Shown: in pieces, positions 5,958-7,402 of the stretch | Layout: every line of letters begins with the position of its first letter | How positions within the stretch are numbered: position 1 is the first letter of the stretch | Assembly: GCA_003162235.1 (NCBI GenBank) | Contig: PMMN01000038.1 | Span: forward strand, 1 to 7,402 | Direction of reading: 5' to 3' | Length of the DNA: 7,402 bases | Source: Actinomycetota bacterium | Lineage (GTDB): Bacteria > Actinomycetota > Thermoleophilia > Gaiellales > Gaiellaceae | The notes under the pieces: generated by a model | What the model was told of the DNA's origin: nothing | Seen by the model: only the letters and a program-made list of their open reading frames with translations | Databases searched by the model: none | Translations under genes and position numbers: made by a program

Positions 5958-6087
5958 GCCAGCTTCCTTTCTCGACGGAAGACGTTTCCCCGAAACCACA
6001 CTCCGGACAATACCCTCAGTCGAAGCGCTAGACGCGAGGCCCTAGCCCCGGCTCAAGCCGTTACCGCCTGCTGCCGAATCTGGAGTC
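5958..6087. promoter_or_regulatory. Divergent control region between two exported proteins
   Basis: The 130 bp between the hydrolase start and the HExxH-protein start must hold the promoters for both directions. I cannot assign convincing -35/-10 pairs. Two inverted repeats could be operator sites: GCTAG (6027-6031) with CTAGC (6042-6046), 10-base spacer; and CGGCT (6049-6053) CA AGCCG (6056-6060), 27 bases before the rightward GTG. Both are short enough to arise by chance in GC-rich DNA. Confidence 0.4.
5984..5996 (-). repeat. Small dyad in the hydrolase leader
   Basis: GTTTC (5984-5988), CCC, GAAAC (5992-5996) is a perfect 5-bp inverted repeat, 26 bases upstream of the hydrolase ATG. It lies between the two possible start codons, where a leader structure or operator would fit better than coding sequence. 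Confidence 0.25.
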
Positions 6088-6690
6088 GTGCGTACGCTCC
6101 TCGCTCTCGGGCTCGTTGTCGCTGCTCTCGTCTACTGGGAGGCACGACGCGAGCTCGGTCTCGATCACAGGTTGAGCGCGATCGCCAGCGAGGTGGCGGG
6201 GCGCCCTGTCCATGTGGACTGTCCCGGCTTCATTCGCGGCCTGGTCGACATCAGCGGCGACGGCGGCTCGGTGATGTTCGGGCCCGACGGCAAGCCGAGC
6301 GACACGACCCGCCTCGAGACCTCGGTCTGCGGCGACCTGGCCGCGTACCGGAAAACTAGAAGGCGATCTGATTTCGCCTGCGTCTACGGCTCTGTCCTCT
6401 GTTCGGCCCGGGTTGAGAGAACCGTCTACGCGGCACTCATCCTCAGCCACGAGTCCCAGCATCTAAGAGGGGTCAGGAACGAAGCGGTCGCGGAGTGCTA
6501 CGCGATCCAGATGCTTCCCTTGGTCGCCCAGCGCCTCGGCTCGCCTCCCGAGGAGGCGAAAGCGATCGCCACCCATTTCCTGGTGGTCGATCAGCCGCTC
6601 TTGTCCGGCGACTACGTCCTACCGCCCGGCTGTGTGAACGGAGGCAGTCTCGATCTCCACCCGAACAGTGCGGACTGGCCAGGCGGTTGA
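6088..6690 (+). CDS. Membrane-anchored HExxH putative metallopeptidase
   Basis: A 200-residue protein beginning with a hydrophobic segment (about 3-16) that should act as a signal anchor or uncleaved signal, placing the rest outside the cytoplasm. Its centre carries HESQH (121-125), the HExxH zinc site of many metallopeptidases, continuing as LRGVRNEAVAECYA. The glycine at 128 and Asn131 fall where metzincins have HExxHxxGxxH/D, but the third ligand position is Asn; E132 or E136 could be the third ligand instead, as in Glu-zincins. Six cysteines (45, 81, 98, 105, 137, 182) would suit three disulfides in an exported domain. The GTG start has GGAG only two bases upstream, a poor spacing, so expression may be low or leaderless. 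It is divergent from the secreted hydrolase. I know no function for this family; peptidase activity is inferred only from the motif. Confidence 0.8.
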   Translation: MRTLLALGLVVAALVYWEARRELGLDHRLSAIASEVAGRPVHVDCPGFIRGLVDISGDGGSVMFGPDGKPSDTTRLETSVCGDLAAYRKTRRRSDFACVYGSVLCSARVERTVYAALILSHESQHLRGVRNEAVAECYAIQMLPLVAQRLGSPPEEAKAIATHFLVVDQPLLSGDYVLPPGCVNGGSLDLHPNSADWPGG

Positions 6691-6709
6691 GCATAGCCGC
6701 CGAAAATCC

Positions 6710-6727
6710 GCTCCCCCGCCGGGGAGC
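6710..6727 (+). terminator. Hairpin after the HExxH gene
   Basis: GCTCCCC (6710-6716), loop CGCC, GGGGAGC (6721-6727): a perfect 7-bp GC-rich stem starting 20 bases after the TGA. No immediate T run follows; the nearest are TTT at 6734 and CTTCTTTTTC at 6748-6757. It probably marks the transcript end, with moderate support. Confidence 0.42.
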
Positions 6728-6872
6728 ATGACGATTTCCGGCGTCGCCTTCTTTTTCGAACGAGTCACCGCGTCTGCGGCGCGCGTGTCTCGTCTGCTCC
6801 CACAAGCGAGGCGGCTATGGCGGAGTCATAGCGATGTCCGTAACGAGTCAGTTCGGGACGGCGTTTGCTGAA
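6728..6872. other. Intergenic spacer between convergent genes
   Basis: No gene is supported here. A 47-codon ATG frame (6728-6871) has only about 64% G/C third positions and a GGGGAG too close to the ATG. A 6-bp dyad, GCTATG (6814-6819) with CATAGC (6827-6832), is present but unexplained. Confidence 0.4.
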
Positions 6873-6897
6873 CCGCGCCCGCGCAGGTCGGGCGCGG
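6873..6897 (-). terminator. Terminator-like hairpin after nadA
   Basis: CCGCGCCCG (6873-6881) and CGGGCGCGG (6889-6897) are exact reverse complements around a 7-base loop. Read on the minus strand, the 9-bp GC stem starts 13 bases after the nadA TGA and is followed by only TT. The strong stem and position between convergent genes favour a terminator, perhaps working in both directions, but the short T run makes it imperfect. Confidence 0.5.
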
Positions 6898-6910
6898 CGG
6901 CCCGTAGGGC

Positions 6911-7402
6911 TCAGCCGGTCGCCACCATGCGCTCGATCGCCTTGCGGGCGCGGGCCGCGATCTCCTCGTCCACGGTTACTTCGAACTGCCAGTCGCGCAG
7001 CGAGTCGCGCAGCTTCTCGAGCGTGATCATCTTCATGAAGCGGCAGACGGCGTCCGGGTTGACGGGCTCAAAGCGCTTGTTCGGCAGCTCGCCGTGCAGC
7101 CGGTGCAGGATCCCGACCTCGGTCGCGACCCGGAAGCGATCGTGCCGGGAGGAGCGAGCGAAGTCGAGCATTCCCTCGGTCGAGAGGATGTGGGTCTGCC
7201 CGCCGGCGAATGCCATCGCCTGGCTGGCGCAGCCGCACTCGGGATGCACGAGCAACTCGGCGCCGGGCTCCTCGGCGAGAATGCGCTCGATGTCGCCCGG
7301 CCTGATTCCCGCGTGCACGTGGCACTCGCCCAACCACAGATGGAGCTTGCGTCCGCTCACCCGCTCGGCCCATAGCCCCAGATAGAGATCGGGTAGGAAG
7401 AG
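6911..7402 (-). CDS. nadA: Quinolinate synthase NadA, C-terminal half (partial)
   Basis: The 163 codons seen are the C-terminal half of NadA; the frame is open to the right edge (reading FLPDLYLGLWAERV there), so the start lies outside and the GTG at 7360 is internal. NadA is a cytoplasmic 4Fe-4S enzyme that condenses iminoaspartate with dihydroxyacetone phosphate to give quinolinate in de novo NAD synthesis. Counting from the edge, motifs are GECHVHAG (25-32, with C27 expected to be the middle cluster ligand), HPECGC (53-58), STEGM (74-78), TEVGILHRLH (94-103) and C120 in VCRFMKMITL, expected to be the last cluster ligand. The spacing is that of the long, Bacillus/actinobacterial-type NadA. 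No nadB or nadC follows within the window; partners, if linked, would be upstream of nadA, beyond the right edge. A GC hairpin follows the stop. Confidence 0.95.
   Translation of the reverse strand, partial: LFLPDLYLGLWAERVSGRKLHLWLGECHVHAGIRPGDIERILAEEPGAELLVHPECGCASQAMAFAGGQTHILSTEGMLDFARSSRHDRFRVATEVGILHRLHGELPNKRFEPVNPDAVCRFMKMITLEKLRDSLRDWQFEVTVDEEIAARARKAIERMVATG

Noticed and set aside
6728..6871. 47-codon ATG frame after the HExxH gene
   Set aside because: G/C third positions near 64% against about 90% for the accepted small gene, with the purine run only one base from the ATG; no family recognised.

Overview
This is a gene-dense, high-GC bacterial chromosomal window with strong G/C preference at third codon positions and frequent GTG starts. 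The LysA and NadA sequences (a KAFPNVAV-type lysine motif in LysA; GECHVHAG and HPECGC motifs in the long form of NadA) fit Actinomycetota. My best guess is a deep lineage such as Thermoleophilia (Gaiellales/Solirubrobacterales). That placement is inference from remembered family sequences, not from a search.

Layout, left to right. 1-309 holds no supported gene, but has two stem-loops just before the first gene. 310-2453 (+) is a two-gene operon: a diaminopimelate decarboxylase (lysA), then a kinase of the aminoglycoside/choline phosphotransferase fold, joined by an ATGA overlap. 2516-2932 (+) is a small four-helix membrane protein of unknown function. It meets, tail to tail with a 14-bp overlap, a minus-strand series: a secreted alpha/beta hydrolase (5957-3936), a 48-codon small gene (3886-3740) and a GNAT acetyltransferase (3743-2919) whose GTG start overlaps the small gene's TGA. 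Divergent from the hydrolase, across a 130-bp gap, is a membrane-anchored or secreted protein with an HExxH zinc-protease-like motif (6088-6690, +). The right edge holds the C-terminal half of quinolinate synthase nadA (minus strand, running off the window), with a GC-rich hairpin after its stop.

How the parts may work together. lysA (last step of lysine synthesis) and nadA (NAD synthesis) are ordinary core metabolism. The secreted hydrolase and the divergent HExxH protein are both predicted to act outside the cytoplasm and share one intergenic control region, so joint control of two extracellular enzymes is plausible but unproven. I see no mobile element, CRISPR array, tRNA, rRNA, or toxin-antitoxin or defence system. 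The points most worth a second look are the small gene coupled to the GNAT gene, the metzincin-like HExxHxxGxxN protein, the altered catalytic motif of LysA, and the cysteine-free C-terminal extension of the hydrolase. None is clear evidence of a new system.
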